From: UBA927 sp964367095
GTDB lineage: Bacteria > Patescibacteriota > Microgenomatia > UBA10105 > UBA927
Reading direction: 5' to 3'
Assembly: GCA_964367095.1 (NCBI GenBank)
Contig: CAYIXE010000011.1
Span: 1-23,577, forward strand
DNA length: 23,577 bases
The translations under genes and the position numbers were made by a program. This document shows, one piece after another, positions 1 to 6,391 of this stretch. The notes under the pieces were generated by a model. It saw only the letters and a list, made by a program, of their open reading frames with translations, did not search any database and was not told where the DNA came from. The first letter of the stretch is position 1; each line of letters begins with the position of its first letter.

Positions 1-28
1 ATACCTACCAGTGTATCAAAAATTCAAG

Positions 29-280
29 CTAACTTCTAAAACAGGGTCTTAGTAATTGTTGATAGTTTCCGACAAGATCAAATGCTCCCGTCTCTTTGTA
101 TCCGAATTGTCCTGACGGTCGTACGCCCCATGGAACGAATAATGTAAGAGGCTTTGCTTTTGAGCTCATGGCAAAGCGAGACAAAATATCTCCTTCGTAT
201 GAGCCGTCTTCTACCAATAATGGCTTTGTTGCAGCCCATGCTGCATCCGCATTTTGCGGATACCGTATTTTCTCGTACAT
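29..280 (-). CDS. Unrecognised protein, probably truncated at its C-terminus
   Basis: This is an 83-residue leftward reading frame starting MYEKIRYPQ. An upstream in-frame ATG at 295 exists, but the strong ribosome-binding site (AGGAGG, complement of 285-290) sits the right distance before the ATG at 280, so I chose that start. The protein contains a hydrophobic segment reading KPLTLFVPWGVRP followed by an acidic/polar helix (KETGAFDLVGNYQQLL), then ends abruptly in RPCFRS. That ending reads like a frameshift or chimera close to the sequence edge. The KPL.LFVPWG pattern followed by an E..LD helix faintly recalls the N-terminal part of DIT1/PvcA-type isonitrile synthases, but this is only a guess from pattern. 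It lies downstream of the palindrome at 524-559, so the TrpR-like repressor could control it. Function unknown. Confidence 0.55.
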   Translation of the reverse strand: MYEKIRYPQNADAAWAATKPLLVEDGSYEGDILSRFAMSSKAKPLTLFVPWGVRPSGQFGYKETGAFDLVGNYQQLLRPCFRS

Positions 281-523
281 ATATCCTCCTCTCATTCGTA
301 AGAAACGATATAAAAATCTACGAATGGATGAGGCGACAAATGCGCGAAACGGGGAATGAGCTGGAACTATGGATGATGTATCACCTCAACCATGCAAAGA
401 TTTAGTTGAGGGTATGATGGTACGAAGAAGACCCAGTCGTGCTGGCTGATAAGGAGAAAGATTGATTATTTTTTATTATTAATTTCATAAGTTTAATATA
501 AGTTGTAAATCCATTCGTAGTAA
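281..523. other. Intergenic / leader region without a supported gene
   Basis: I find no convincing gene here. Two overlapping plus-strand frames (96-359 and 154-405) are antisense to the leftward gene and have no ribosome-binding site. Viewed leftward, this would be the 5' leader between the palindrome at 524-559 and the start at 280. The octamer CATTCGTA (293-300) is inverted at 319-326, and the 10-mer at 318-327 is inverted again at 511-520, so the leader could fold locally or at long range. I found no Trp-rich leader peptide. Confidence 0.4.
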
Positions 524-559
524 CGTATTAGCATGCTAACATGTTAGCATGCTAATACG
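524..559. promoter_or_regulatory. Perfect 36-bp palindrome, probable TrpR-family operator
   Basis: Every base of 524-559 pairs with its mirror position. The palindrome contains two copies of the 12-mer TTAGCATGCTAA (528-539 and 544-555), itself a palindrome, with centres 16 bp apart. The same GCATGCTAACATG words recur at 1041-1063 over the start of the TrpR-like gene. Two dyads about 1.5 helical turns apart fit tandem binding of a small dimeric repressor. The site lies 72 nt beyond the 3' end of that gene and 244 nt upstream of the leftward gene at 29-280, so the leftward gene is the likeliest target. Repressor assignment is inferred from sharing and proximity. Confidence 0.6.
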
Positions 560-574
560 ATGAAGTCAACAAGG

Positions 575-604
575 GAAATACGGTGAGAAATACGGTAAGA
601 AATA
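575..604. repeat. Short tandem repeat (12-nt unit, 2.5 copies)
   Basis: The unit GAAATACGGTRA occurs at 575-586 and 587-598, followed by a half copy (GAAATA) at 599-604. It sits between the palindrome at 524-559 and the end of the TrpR-like gene. No function is evident. Confidence 0.5.
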
Positions 605-631
605 AATTTGAAACAAATGGTTTTGTTGAGC

Positions 632-1036
632 TTAGAGTATGTTTGGATTTTTGAGGCCTATTGATTTTCCGGTAGAGTAGTGAGTCTTTGGAGTATGAGA
701 ATCTTTAAATTTTACTGGTATGAGGCGATCGGCCAAGAGTTTGTACCCATCTAAACCGTTATTGAGCCAATGCGCTACGCGTGTAACTGTTGCAGTTGAC
801 GAATTGAGTTGTGCGGCTATATCAGTATATGATTTTTTTGCAATGAGGAGTTTGACGATTTGCCAGCGATTAGCAAATTCATTGAGTTCCGGCATGGTCA
901 AAAGATCACGGAAAAACGCAACAGCTTCTTTTTGATTTTTGAGTGACAGTATTGCCTGAAAAAGTTCTTTGTGTGCTTTTGAGGGATATGTAGAGGGAGT
1001 ATGTGATGAGTATGAATCCATGATAAATTTTTTCAT
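632..1036 (-). CDS. TrpR/YerC/YecD-family DNA-binding repressor
   Basis: A 134-residue protein. The middle (LSLKNQKEAVAFFRDLLTMPELNEFANRWQIVKLL, roughly residues 30-65) matches the helical dimer core of Trp-repressor-like proteins, and IAKKSYTDIAAQLNSSTATVTRVAHWLN is the following helix-turn-helix. The family binds palindromic operators; TrpR itself uses L-tryptophan as corepressor, but YerC/YecD members have no firmly assigned ligand, so the ligand here is unknown. The C-terminal tail (about 30 residues) is polar and probably disordered. The start at 1036 lacks a clear ribosome-binding site; an internal ATG at 1021 (MDSYSSH) is an alternative. An operator-like sequence lies directly upstream at 1041-1063, which suggests autorepression. 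No Trp biosynthesis gene is in the window. Confidence 0.85.
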   Translation of the reverse strand: MKKFIMDSYSSHTPSTYPSKAHKELFQAILSLKNQKEAVAFFRDLLTMPELNEFANRWQIVKLLIAKKSYTDIAAQLNSSTATVTRVAHWLNNGLDGYKLLADRLIPVKFKDSHTPKTHYSTGKSIGLKNPNIL

Positions 1037-1040
1037 ATAC

Positions 1041-1063
1041 TAACATGCTAGCATGCTAACATG
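1041..1063. promoter_or_regulatory. Operator-like repeat at the start of the TrpR-like gene
   Basis: The segment contains overlapping CATGCTAGCATG (1044-1055) and AGCATGCT (1050-1057) dyads flanked by TAACATG on both sides. It shares GCATGCTAACATG with the palindrome at 524-559. It begins 4 nt upstream of the start codon, where promoter occlusion or translation blocking would be expected. Autoregulation is inferred. Confidence 0.55.
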
Positions 1064-1075
1064 ATGAATACAATA

Positions 1076-1906
1076 TTAAGGAATTGGTGTAGCGGTGGGT
1101 TTGAGGATGACCGTTGGTTTTGGCGTTGTTTTCGGTGCGGCACTTTCTGTGCTTGTTGGTCCGCCTTGACTCGGCGAGGCAGGTAATGGAGCGAGGGTGA
1201 CTGTCGGTGTGACGTTTCCTGATAGGTTGCCTAAATCAAGGATACGCAACGCTGAGATATTGCTATCGTTTTTAGGGTCAGGCGTTGCGATAAGGTGCAC
1301 TGAATCGCCAATGGCCATTTTAGAGAAACCACTTTTGACGATGCCGTCGGCCGTAGTCCAGCTGAAAGCTTTTGTCGTTTTTTCGATATCTGCAGTCATT
1401 GTTTTCTCGTCAGAAGTAAGCACCGTTATCGCGAATCCTTTGCGGTCAATATCCGTGATGGTGCCGATTATCCGCGTGAGCGTTTTGTTGCTTTCAATAA
1501 ATATAAATTTTGCCTTCAGTAACTCGAGTGTCGTGTCGTAGGATCCAAATATCGTGACGCGATCGTTTTTTCCTAGGTCGTCGATAGTGAGACTTGTGCG
1601 CTTTCCGTTTATTATTTGCGCGACTTTTATTTCGTCTTCGAATTCAATTTTGTAGTTTTTTGTCGTTGTTTCAATCATTGCTGAACTTATCGATACAGAA
1701 GTGATCGTGCCGGAGAGCGCTCGCGTTACGATGTCTCGAAGTTCTGCGACTTTGGTCGCTAATCGCTCTTTGAGATCATCAAGGTTATTTTGGGTTGTGG
1801 GCGTTGCTGTCGGACTAGAAGTTGCAGTTGCCGCCAAGACAGGATGTAAAGACGAGGCAAGAAAAACAAACAGTGCAACAAGAGAGATGGTGTGACGTAT
1901 AATCAT
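1076..1906 (-). CDS. Exported protein with DUF5666-like beta domains and Pro/Thr-rich tail
   Basis: The 276-residue product begins with a signal peptide (MIIRHTISLVALFVFLASSLHPVLAA), followed by a low-complexity Ser/Thr/Pro linker, a short coiled-coil-like stretch (LDDLKERLATKVAELRDIV) and two beta-rich modules around residues 60-215. The motifs GTITSVSISSAMIETTTKNYKIE and IIGTITDIDRKGFAITVLTSDEKTM resemble the repeated OB-like DUF5666 unit common in Patescibacteria. The C-terminus is a Pro/Thr/Ala-rich, probably disordered tail with no LPXTG motif. Part of the tail is encoded by a GC-rich palindromic mini-element (1160-1184). Only 3 nt separate it from the upstream anchored protein (1910-2362), so the two are probably one leftward operon with an envelope role. 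Biochemical function is unknown. Confidence 0.75.
   Translation of the reverse strand: MIIRHTISLVALFVFLASSLHPVLAATATSSPTATPTTQNNLDDLKERLATKVAELRDIVTRALSGTITSVSISSAMIETTTKNYKIEFEDEIKVAQIINGKRTSLTIDDLGKNDRVTIFGSYDTTLELLKAKFIFIESNKTLTRIIGTITDIDRKGFAITVLTSDEKTMTADIEKTTKAFSWTTADGIVKSGFSKMAIGDSVHLIATPDPKNDSNISALRILDLGNLSGNVTPTVTLAPLPASPSQGGPTSTESAAPKTTPKPTVILKPTATPIP
1160..1184. repeat. GC-rich palindromic mini-element inside an exported-protein gene
   Basis: CCGCC and CGGCGAGGCAGGT frame this stretch. CGGCGAGGCAGGT is identical to the right half of the element core in tgt (12721-12749). It encodes Pro/Ser/Gly residues in the disordered tail, where an insertion would be tolerated. Confidence 0.5.
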
Positions 1907-1909
1907 AGA

Positions 1910-2362
1910 TTAGAGTGAAACCGATGTATAGAATACAGTAATTGTTTGTGTTTGGATAGTTGAATCAGCATGACTTGTGACAATGATATCGTTTTTCCCT
2001 TCAGAAAGTACGATCTTTGTCGCAAACGCCCCTTCATCATTGGCAACGACCACTGTTTCTTTCTCTAACGTCTCCACGACCACGATTGCACGTGGTTTGG
2101 TTTTTCCTGAGACAAGCGTTTCACTTCTTGTTTCTACAGAATCAGCAAGCGGCGCTTCTATAGTTAATGTCTCTCCTATTTTTTCTGGTGTCGGGGTTGG
2201 AGTGACTGTGGATTTAGACGCAAAAAATTTTAGCCAAGAAAATTTGGGTATGCTAAACGATGGAAAAGATTTTACAAGCGTGGGTCCCAAAAAAACTAAT
2301 CCTGTCAGGATTAGCCCGACACCAAATCCGATGATAGTTGCCAGCAATGCGTCTTTATTCAT
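1910..2362 (-). CDS. Membrane-anchored protein with a bacterial Ig-like domain
   Basis: The reading frame is open to 2578, but I chose ATG 2362 because the protein then starts directly with MNKDALLATIIGFGVGLILTGLVFLG, a clean N-terminal transmembrane anchor; the longer version would overlap the divergent gene at 2457. After the anchor comes a Thr/Pro linker (TVTPTPTPEK) and one beta-sandwich of about 80 residues (IEAPLADSVETRSETLVSGKTKP through NDIIVTSHADSTIQTQTITVFYT), the pattern of glucodextranase-B-like Ig domains on bacterial surfaces. A TATAAA box (complement of 2409-2414) could serve as its -10. It is 150 residues long and sits 3 nt upstream of the exported protein at 1076-1906. It probably displays or scaffolds at the cell surface; partner unknown. 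Confidence 0.7.
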   Translation of the reverse strand: MNKDALLATIIGFGVGLILTGLVFLGPTLVKSFPSFSIPKFSWLKFFASKSTVTPTPTPEKIGETLTIEAPLADSVETRSETLVSGKTKPRAIVVVETLEKETVVVANDEGAFATKIVLSEGKNDIIVTSHADSTIQTQTITVFYTSVSL

Positions 2363-2439
2363 AATGATAACTTTCAATCTACTACGACGCTTCAAAGTGC
2401 ACCAATGTTTTATACGGTGTTGCCTAGCATACCCAAATC

Positions 2440-2448
2440 TGTTATAAA
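2440..2448 (+). promoter_or_regulatory. Extended -10 promoter of the MBL-fold gene
   Basis: TGT followed by TATAAA ends 8 nt before the ATG at 2457 and no Shine-Dalgarno site is present. Transcription should begin at or beside the start codon, giving a leaderless mRNA. Confidence 0.5.
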
Positions 2449-2456
2449 TTGCAAAT

Positions 2457-3095
2457 ATGGATATTACATTTCTAGGACATGCGTCGTTTCGTCTCAAAGG
2501 GAAAAACGCTACGTTGGTGATTGATCCTTTTGATACTGAAAGTGTCGGGCTTAAATTTCCACGTTCAGTAGAGGCCAATGTGGTAACAATTTCCCATGAT
2601 CATAAAGATCACAATGCTTCTCTTGCCGTGGGAGGGTCGCCTTATATCATTTCTGGACCAGGGGAGTATGAAGTCAAAGGTATTTCTGTGATTGGCATAG
2701 GGACGCATCATGATAGTGTAGAAGGTAAAGATCATGGAAAAAATGTCATTTATCGCTATGTCCTAGATGGTGTGCATGTTGCTCATCTTGGAGATCTTGG
2801 GCATCAATTGAATACGGAACAACTCGACATGCTCGCTGGAACAGATATATTGATGGTCAGTGTCAGCGGCAAGTATTTGACGAATAAGGAAACAATAGAG
2901 TTGATTGCAACAATAGAACCGAAAATTGTCATACCGATGTATTATAAACAAGTTGGACATTCAGATACATTTAGTTCACTTGGGCAAGTAAGCGCATTTC
3001 TTTTAGAATTTGGTAAAGAACCACAACGCACTGCTAAACTGTCTGTGACCAAAGACAAGCTTCCATCTGAATTACAGGTTGTTGTTTTTGAATAA
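2457..3095 (+). CDS. Metallo-beta-lactamase-fold hydrolase (UlaG/UPF0173-like)
   Basis: A 212-residue protein with the MBL metal-binding signature HxHxDH as H47-D-H49-K-D51-H52, an N-terminal LGHASFRLKG strand typical of the UlaG/UPF0173 branch, a further likely metal ligand region at VAHLGDLGH, and IPMYYK near the C-terminus where the last His normally lies (here H-S-D follows shortly after in QVGHSDTF). Members of this branch hydrolyse phosphodiester or lactone bonds, but the substrate cannot be read from sequence. It is cytoplasmic (no signal peptide). The start follows an extended -10 box by 8 nt. It lies 17 nt upstream of dnaB on the same strand, so the two are probably co-transcribed, though a functional link to replication is not shown. 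Confidence 0.85.
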   Translation: MDITFLGHASFRLKGKNATLVIDPFDTESVGLKFPRSVEANVVTISHDHKDHNASLAVGGSPYIISGPGEYEVKGISVIGIGTHHDSVEGKDHGKNVIYRYVLDGVHVAHLGDLGHQLNTEQLDMLAGTDILMVSVSGKYLTNKETIELIATIEPKIVIPMYYKQVGHSDTFSSLGQVSAFLLEFGKEPQRTAKLSVTKDKLPSELQVVVFE

Positions 3096-3112
3096 AAGAG
3101 TAGGTGATTATC

Positions 3113-4453
3113 ATGGCCGTCAATATTAAAATACCTCCACATGATGACTCGGCTGAGCAGTCGCTTCTGGGCGCTATACTTATCGATAAAGATGCGATGA
3201 TGGATGTCGCTGAATTCGTGCGTCCTGCATATTTTTATAAAGAAGCCCACGGCCATATTTATGAAGCGATGAGCGAGCTGTATGAGCTCCATGAACCTAT
3301 TGATGTCGTCACAATCACAGCCCAGCTAAAGAAAAATGGATCATTTAAAAATATCGGCGGATCTTCCTATCTTTCGGATTTATTAAACGTCGTACCAACA
3401 AGTGCTCATGCGCAGAGATACGGGCGTATCATTCAGGAAAATGCGACGAAACGAAGATTGGTAGAAGCAGCGGCTAGGATTAACGAACTTGCGTTTAAAG
3501 AACAAGGCAGTGCACAGCAAATTGTCGATGAAGCAGAACAGGAAATTTTTGCTATTTCTCAAACCACGACACGCAAAGATTTTATGGTGATAAAAGACGC
3601 ACTTGCTGAATCATTTGACAGGTTGGATGAACTTCATAAGCGGGCTGGCGGCCTGCGGGGAGTGCCTACAGGATTTACGGATCTTGATACGAAGTTGGCA
3701 GGCATGCAGGACTCCAATCTTTTAATCTTAGCGGCCCGTCCGGGTACCGGAAAGACTGCCATAATTTTAAACATGGCGCAGTATGCCGCGGTGAAAGAAA
3801 AAATTCCCGTTGGTATTTTTTCTTTGGAAATGAGCAAAGAAGAACTTGTAGATCGTTTGTTGGTTTCGCAAGCAGATATTGACGCGTGGAGATTAAAGAC
3901 GGGAAAACTTAGCGATGATGATTTCACCAAACTCTCTGATGCGATGGGGGAGTTAGCGGAAGCGCCGATTTATATTGATGACACGCCGGGCATGAATATC
4001 GTAGAGATGCGTACAAAAGCACGAAGACTTCAGATGGAGCATGGAGTGAAATTATTTATGGTTGATTATTTACAGCTTGTTGATTCCGGCAGGCGATATG
4101 ACAATCGCGTGCAAGAAGTCTCGGTAATTTCTCAAAGTCTAAAAAATTTAGCGCGCGAGCTTCGTGTTCCTGTACTTGCGTGTTCACAACTGTCTCGCGC
4201 TGTTGAATCGCGTGGCACACGCGTTCCTGAACTTTCTGACCTTCGTGAGTCGGGGTCTATCGAACAAGATGCAGACGTTGTGATGTTTTTATATCGCGAG
4301 GAAGCGGATCAGGCGCTATGGGGTCAGCAAATTGCAACCAAACTTCGTATAGCTAAACACAGAAACGGACCACTGGGGGAGATAGATCTGATGTTTCGTG
4401 GCGACCGTATTCGGTTTTATTCGATGGAGCATACAAAGAAAGATGCGGTATAA
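3113..4453 (+). CDS. dnaB: Replicative DNA helicase DnaB
   Basis: A full-length DnaB (446 residues) without intein. I chose ATG 3113 over the GTG at 3104 because AGGTG at 3102-3106 is its ribosome-binding site and MAVNIKIPPHDDSAEQSLLGA matches the usual N-terminus. Domains: N-terminal DnaG-interaction domain (about 8-110), linker helix, and RecA-like ATPase from about 180. GVPTGFTDLD precedes Walker A (ARPGTGKT, 208-215); SLEMSKEEL, Walker B FMVDYLQL, and the SQLSRAVE...RVPELSDLRESGSIEQDADVV stretch with the Arg-finger/sensor region are all present. It forms a hexameric ring that unwinds DNA at the replication fork. A gene end at 4453 is followed by a TATAAT box that may drive the downstream tRNA. 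Confidence 0.97.
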   Translation: MAVNIKIPPHDDSAEQSLLGAILIDKDAMMDVAEFVRPAYFYKEAHGHIYEAMSELYELHEPIDVVTITAQLKKNGSFKNIGGSSYLSDLLNVVPTSAHAQRYGRIIQENATKRRLVEAAARINELAFKEQGSAQQIVDEAEQEIFAISQTTTRKDFMVIKDALAESFDRLDELHKRAGGLRGVPTGFTDLDTKLAGMQDSNLLILAARPGTGKTAIILNMAQYAAVKEKIPVGIFSLEMSKEELVDRLLVSQADIDAWRLKTGKLSDDDFTKLSDAMGELAEAPIYIDDTPGMNIVEMRTKARRLQMEHGVKLFMVDYLQLVDSGRRYDNRVQEVSVISQSLKNLARELRVPVLACSQLSRAVESRGTRVPELSDLRESGSIEQDADVVMFLYREEADQALWGQQIATKLRIAKHRNGPLGEIDLMFRGDRIRFYSMEHTKKDAV

Positions 4454-4454
4454 T
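4449..4454 (+). promoter_or_regulatory. TATAAT -10 box upstream of the tRNA-Leu region
   Basis: A perfect TATAAT overlaps the dnaB stop codon. Initiation about 7 nt downstream would fall at 4461, exactly where the duplicated tRNA 5' end begins. This suggests it was the original tRNA promoter before the intervening sequence was inserted. Confidence 0.45.
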
Positions 4455-4458
4455 ACCA

Positions 4459-4612
4459 TGTATGCCGAGGTGCCTGCCCGCAATCGCTGAAGCGATAGCT
4501 TCTGCAGGCGGGGCGGAATGCTCAAGTCGACAGTTAGCGAGTTTTACGAGCCTTACTGTCGCTTAGTCCCGCTTGGCGGGAGTAGACGAGAGTATTTTGT
4601 ATGCCGAGGTGG
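4459..4612 (+). repeat. Palindrome-bearing insertion with 14-nt duplication of the tRNA-Leu 5' end
   Basis: TGTATGCCGAGGTG occurs at 4459-4472 and again at 4599-4612, where the second copy includes the first 10 nt of the real tRNA. The 126 nt between them hold: a GC-rich palindromic element at about 4472-4511 with outer arms GCCTGC/GCAGGC and an inner ATCGC-TGAA-GCGAT hairpin; GGCGGAATG, matching the next part of the tRNA; CGACAGT/ACTGTCG arms; and a TCCCGC-TTG-GCGGGA hairpin at 4567-4581. The layout is that of a partial tRNA copy interrupted by mobile palindromic elements. Confidence 0.6.
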
Positions 4613-4687
4613 CGGAATGGTAGACGCACAGCTCTCAAAAAGCTGCGAACATAACAGTTCATGGAGGTTCGAGTCCTCTCCTCGGCA
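4603..4687 (+). tRNA. tRNA-Leu (CAA)
   Basis: The 85-nt sequence folds as a class II tRNA: acceptor GCCGAGG/CCTCGGC with discriminator A; D arm in GGCGGAATGGTAGACGC; anticodon stem CAGCT/AGCTG with loop CTCAAAA, giving anticodon CAA (reads TTG codons); variable arm GAAC/GTTC; T arm GGAGG-TTCGAGT-CCTCT with one G-T pair. CCA is not encoded. It is separated from the nearest good promoter box by the insertion described at 4459-4612, and the next gene starts 3 nt after its end. Confidence 0.95.
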
Positions 4688-4690
4688 CAT

Positions 4691-4927
4691 ATGACACAAA
4701 ATTTATCTAGGCCGATAGTAGTGTTGAATCCACAATTTGTGATGACGCGTGTGCATCAGCAATTTGAGGGTGAAGGATATTTTTTGATGAATAGATTAGC
4801 GGCACGAAATAATCTATTAAAGGGTAATAAGGAAGAAGCGCGTAAGTGTCTTGAGGCAGCTCAATATACAAGAAAGCGTATGATAGAATTGGGGATGAAA
4901 GATCCACATTATTTAACCAGAAAGTAA
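4691..4927 (+). CDS. Small helical protein of unknown function
   Basis: A 78-residue frame beginning 3 nt after tRNA-Leu(CAA). The start at ATG 4691 is chosen because an earlier in-frame ATG (4661) lies inside the tRNA. No clear Shine-Dalgarno site exists, so internal ATGs (for example 4742, MTRVHQQF) are possible starts. The C-terminal half (MNRLAARNNLLKGNKEEARKCLEAAQYTRKRMIELGM) is one or two amphipathic helices of TPR-like character. It ends 10 nt before the NIF3-family gene and could be co-transcribed with it. I do not recognise the family. Confidence 0.5.
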   Translation: MTQNLSRPIVVLNPQFVMTRVHQQFEGEGYFLMNRLAARNNLLKGNKEEARKCLEAAQYTRKRMIELGMKDPHYLTRK

Positions 4928-4937
4928 AAGTAAGAAT

Positions 4938-5891
4938 ATGAAACTTAAAGATCTTTATGCATTAGCGGTGAAAATGGGAATTGAGGCGGATCCTCGCGGG
5001 AAAGCTGGAGTAGAGAAGTTGTTAGCCAGACGCAAAAAAGAATACGAAGAGTTGTCAAAATCCAAACAAAAGGATTTTGATTTAGAGGACTTGAATAATC
5101 CATACACAGATTCTCGCGTGTTATTGGGTGATACTTCTATGGAGGTCGATTCCCTCATGGCCGGCATTGACATCAATGCCTCCGAAGTCCTTTTGGCTGA
5201 TCGGTTAAATCAAAAAGGCGAAAGTATAGATCTTCTTCTTACGCATCATCCTGAGGGCGCATCATTAGCATCACTTCATGAAGTTATGGATATGCAGGCA
5301 GATGTTTGGGCGAAATATGGAGTGCCCATAAATATAGCAGAAGGAGTCATGCGTGATCGTATCACCGAAGTACAGCGACGATTTTCGCCTGTTAATCATG
5401 CACAGGCGGTAGATGCGGCGCGATTATTAGGATTTGCTTTTATGGGGACCCATACGATTACAGATAACTTGATACATACCTTTATGGAACTCCTTTTTGA
5501 TAAAGCAAAACCTGAAACTGTGGGAGAGGTTTTAGAGATTTTAAATAATGAACCGGAATATAAAGAAGCAACGAAAGGCAAGGCAGGACCAATGCTTTTT
5601 GCAGGAAGCGAAAAGAATCGTGCGGGGAAAGTAGCTCCTATTGAATTTACTGGTGGGACAGAGCCTTCGCATATTATTTATGAAAAATTAGCTGCAGCCG
5701 GAGTGGGCACTGTCATCGGTATGCACGCGGGCGAAGAACATCGCAAAGAAGCTATCAAGTATCATGTTAATCTTGTGATTGCAGGCCACATGAGTTCAGA
5801 TAGTTTGGGAATGAATTTACTTTTGGATGCGATAGAAAAAAAGGGCGTAAAGATTATTCCTGCCTCAGGTCTTATCCGAGTAAAACGATAA
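4938..5891 (+). CDS. NIF3/YbgI-family dinuclear metal-centre protein
   Basis: A 317-residue NIF3-like protein with an extra N-terminal helical segment of about 65 residues (MKLKDLYALAVKMGIEADPRGKAGVEKLLARRKKEYEEL) before the conserved fold. Metal-site motifs are visible: LLLTHHPEG (His pair), MHAGEEHRKEA and VIAGHMSSDSLGMN towards the C-terminus. NIF3 proteins form toroidal hexamers with two metals per subunit. GTP cyclohydrolase IB and phosphatase-like roles have been proposed for some members, but no general reaction is established. The gene follows the small protein by 10 nt and its last 20 nt overlap a convergent membrane-protein gene. Confidence 0.85.
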   Translation: MKLKDLYALAVKMGIEADPRGKAGVEKLLARRKKEYEELSKSKQKDFDLEDLNNPYTDSRVLLGDTSMEVDSLMAGIDINASEVLLADRLNQKGESIDLLLTHHPEGASLASLHEVMDMQADVWAKYGVPINIAEGVMRDRITEVQRRFSPVNHAQAVDAARLLGFAFMGTHTITDNLIHTFMELLFDKAKPETVGEVLEILNNEPEYKEATKGKAGPMLFAGSEKNRAGKVAPIEFTGGTEPSHIIYEKLAAAGVGTVIGMHAGEEHRKEAIKYHVNLVIAGHMSSDSLGMNLLLDAIEKKGVKIIPASGLIRVKR

Positions 5892-6345
5892 AAAATCCCA
5901 CGGTTATTATTTGTGTGATGACTCCAAGCGGCAACGGTGCCTTAGTGTGAAATACGTTGGGAAGTTTGTAGACGTTATAGGTAATTCTCTCAAGAAGTGA
6001 TGCATTGTTGGTGGGTTTATGTTTATTGGAACGTGCGTAAAAAATATACCATGGCGTTTCCAGCCAATCAGGAAGAAGACTTGCTATCACAGTTATAGCC
6101 CAGAGACCAAAGGGAAGAAATCGGCCAAACACCATATACGAAACACTTATTCCAATAAGCGTGTCAGCGATAGCTATGACACCTGTCATATATTTAGGCC
6201 TTTCTCTCCAGTTGGTTCCGAAATCCCAATGAGGTATGCTATCCATGATGTAGTGTGAGCAAAGCGCGAGGCTGCTTGCTTCGAAAGGGCTTGAAAAACG
6301 ACTGGCTATTGCACCTGCGACAAGTGCGTGCGCGGTAGAAGTCAT
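5872..6345 (-). CDS. Small polytopic membrane protein (YdjM-like hydrolase type?)
   Basis: A 157-residue protein with about four hydrophobic segments. The start HALVAGAIASRF and the motif SHYIMDSIPHWDFG (paired His/Asp near a membrane segment) resemble the layout of membrane-bound metal-dependent hydrolases of the YdjM/DUF457 type, where similar H...HxxxD motifs occur. Assignment is tentative and the substrate unknown. Its end overlaps the end of the NIF3-family gene by 20 nt. Its start is 6 nt after a TACAAT box (complement of 6352-6357) with no ribosome-binding site, so it is probably leaderless. That box overlaps the TATGAT box of the divergent MFS gene. Confidence 0.7.
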   Translation of the reverse strand: MTSTAHALVAGAIASRFSSPFEASSLALCSHYIMDSIPHWDFGTNWRERPKYMTGVIAIADTLIGISVSYMVFGRFLPFGLWAITVIASLLPDWLETPWYIFYARSNKHKPTNNASLLERITYNVYKLPNVFHTKAPLPLGVITQIITVGFFIVLLG

Positions 6346-6351
6346 CTATTC

Positions 6352-6361
6352 ATTGTATGAT
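6352..6361. promoter_or_regulatory. Overlapping divergent -10 boxes
   Basis: Reading leftward, TACAAT (6352-6357) lies 6 nt before the ATG at 6345. Reading rightward, TATGAT (6356-6361) would start transcription near 6368. The two boxes share 2 bp, so polymerases should compete for them. Confidence 0.4.
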
Positions 6362-6391
6362 AAGATGGAGAAACTTGCAAAATTTCTTCTT

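Noticed and set aside
154..405. Plus-strand reading frame of 83 codons
   Set aside because: It is antisense to the leftward gene with a good ribosome-binding site, has none of its own, and its translation has no recognisable pattern.
575..604. CRISPR-like repeat
   Set aside because: Units are directly adjacent with no spacers and are only 12 nt long. No CRISPR array or cas gene was found anywhere in the window.
3113..4453. Intein in DnaB
   Set aside because: DnaB often hosts inteins, but the Walker A and downstream motifs here are uninterrupted and the length is normal.
4463..4530. A second tRNA-Leu gene upstream of the real one
   Set aside because: Only the 5' acceptor strand and a fragment of the D-arm match; there is no anticodon arm or T arm, so it is a partial copy, not a gene.
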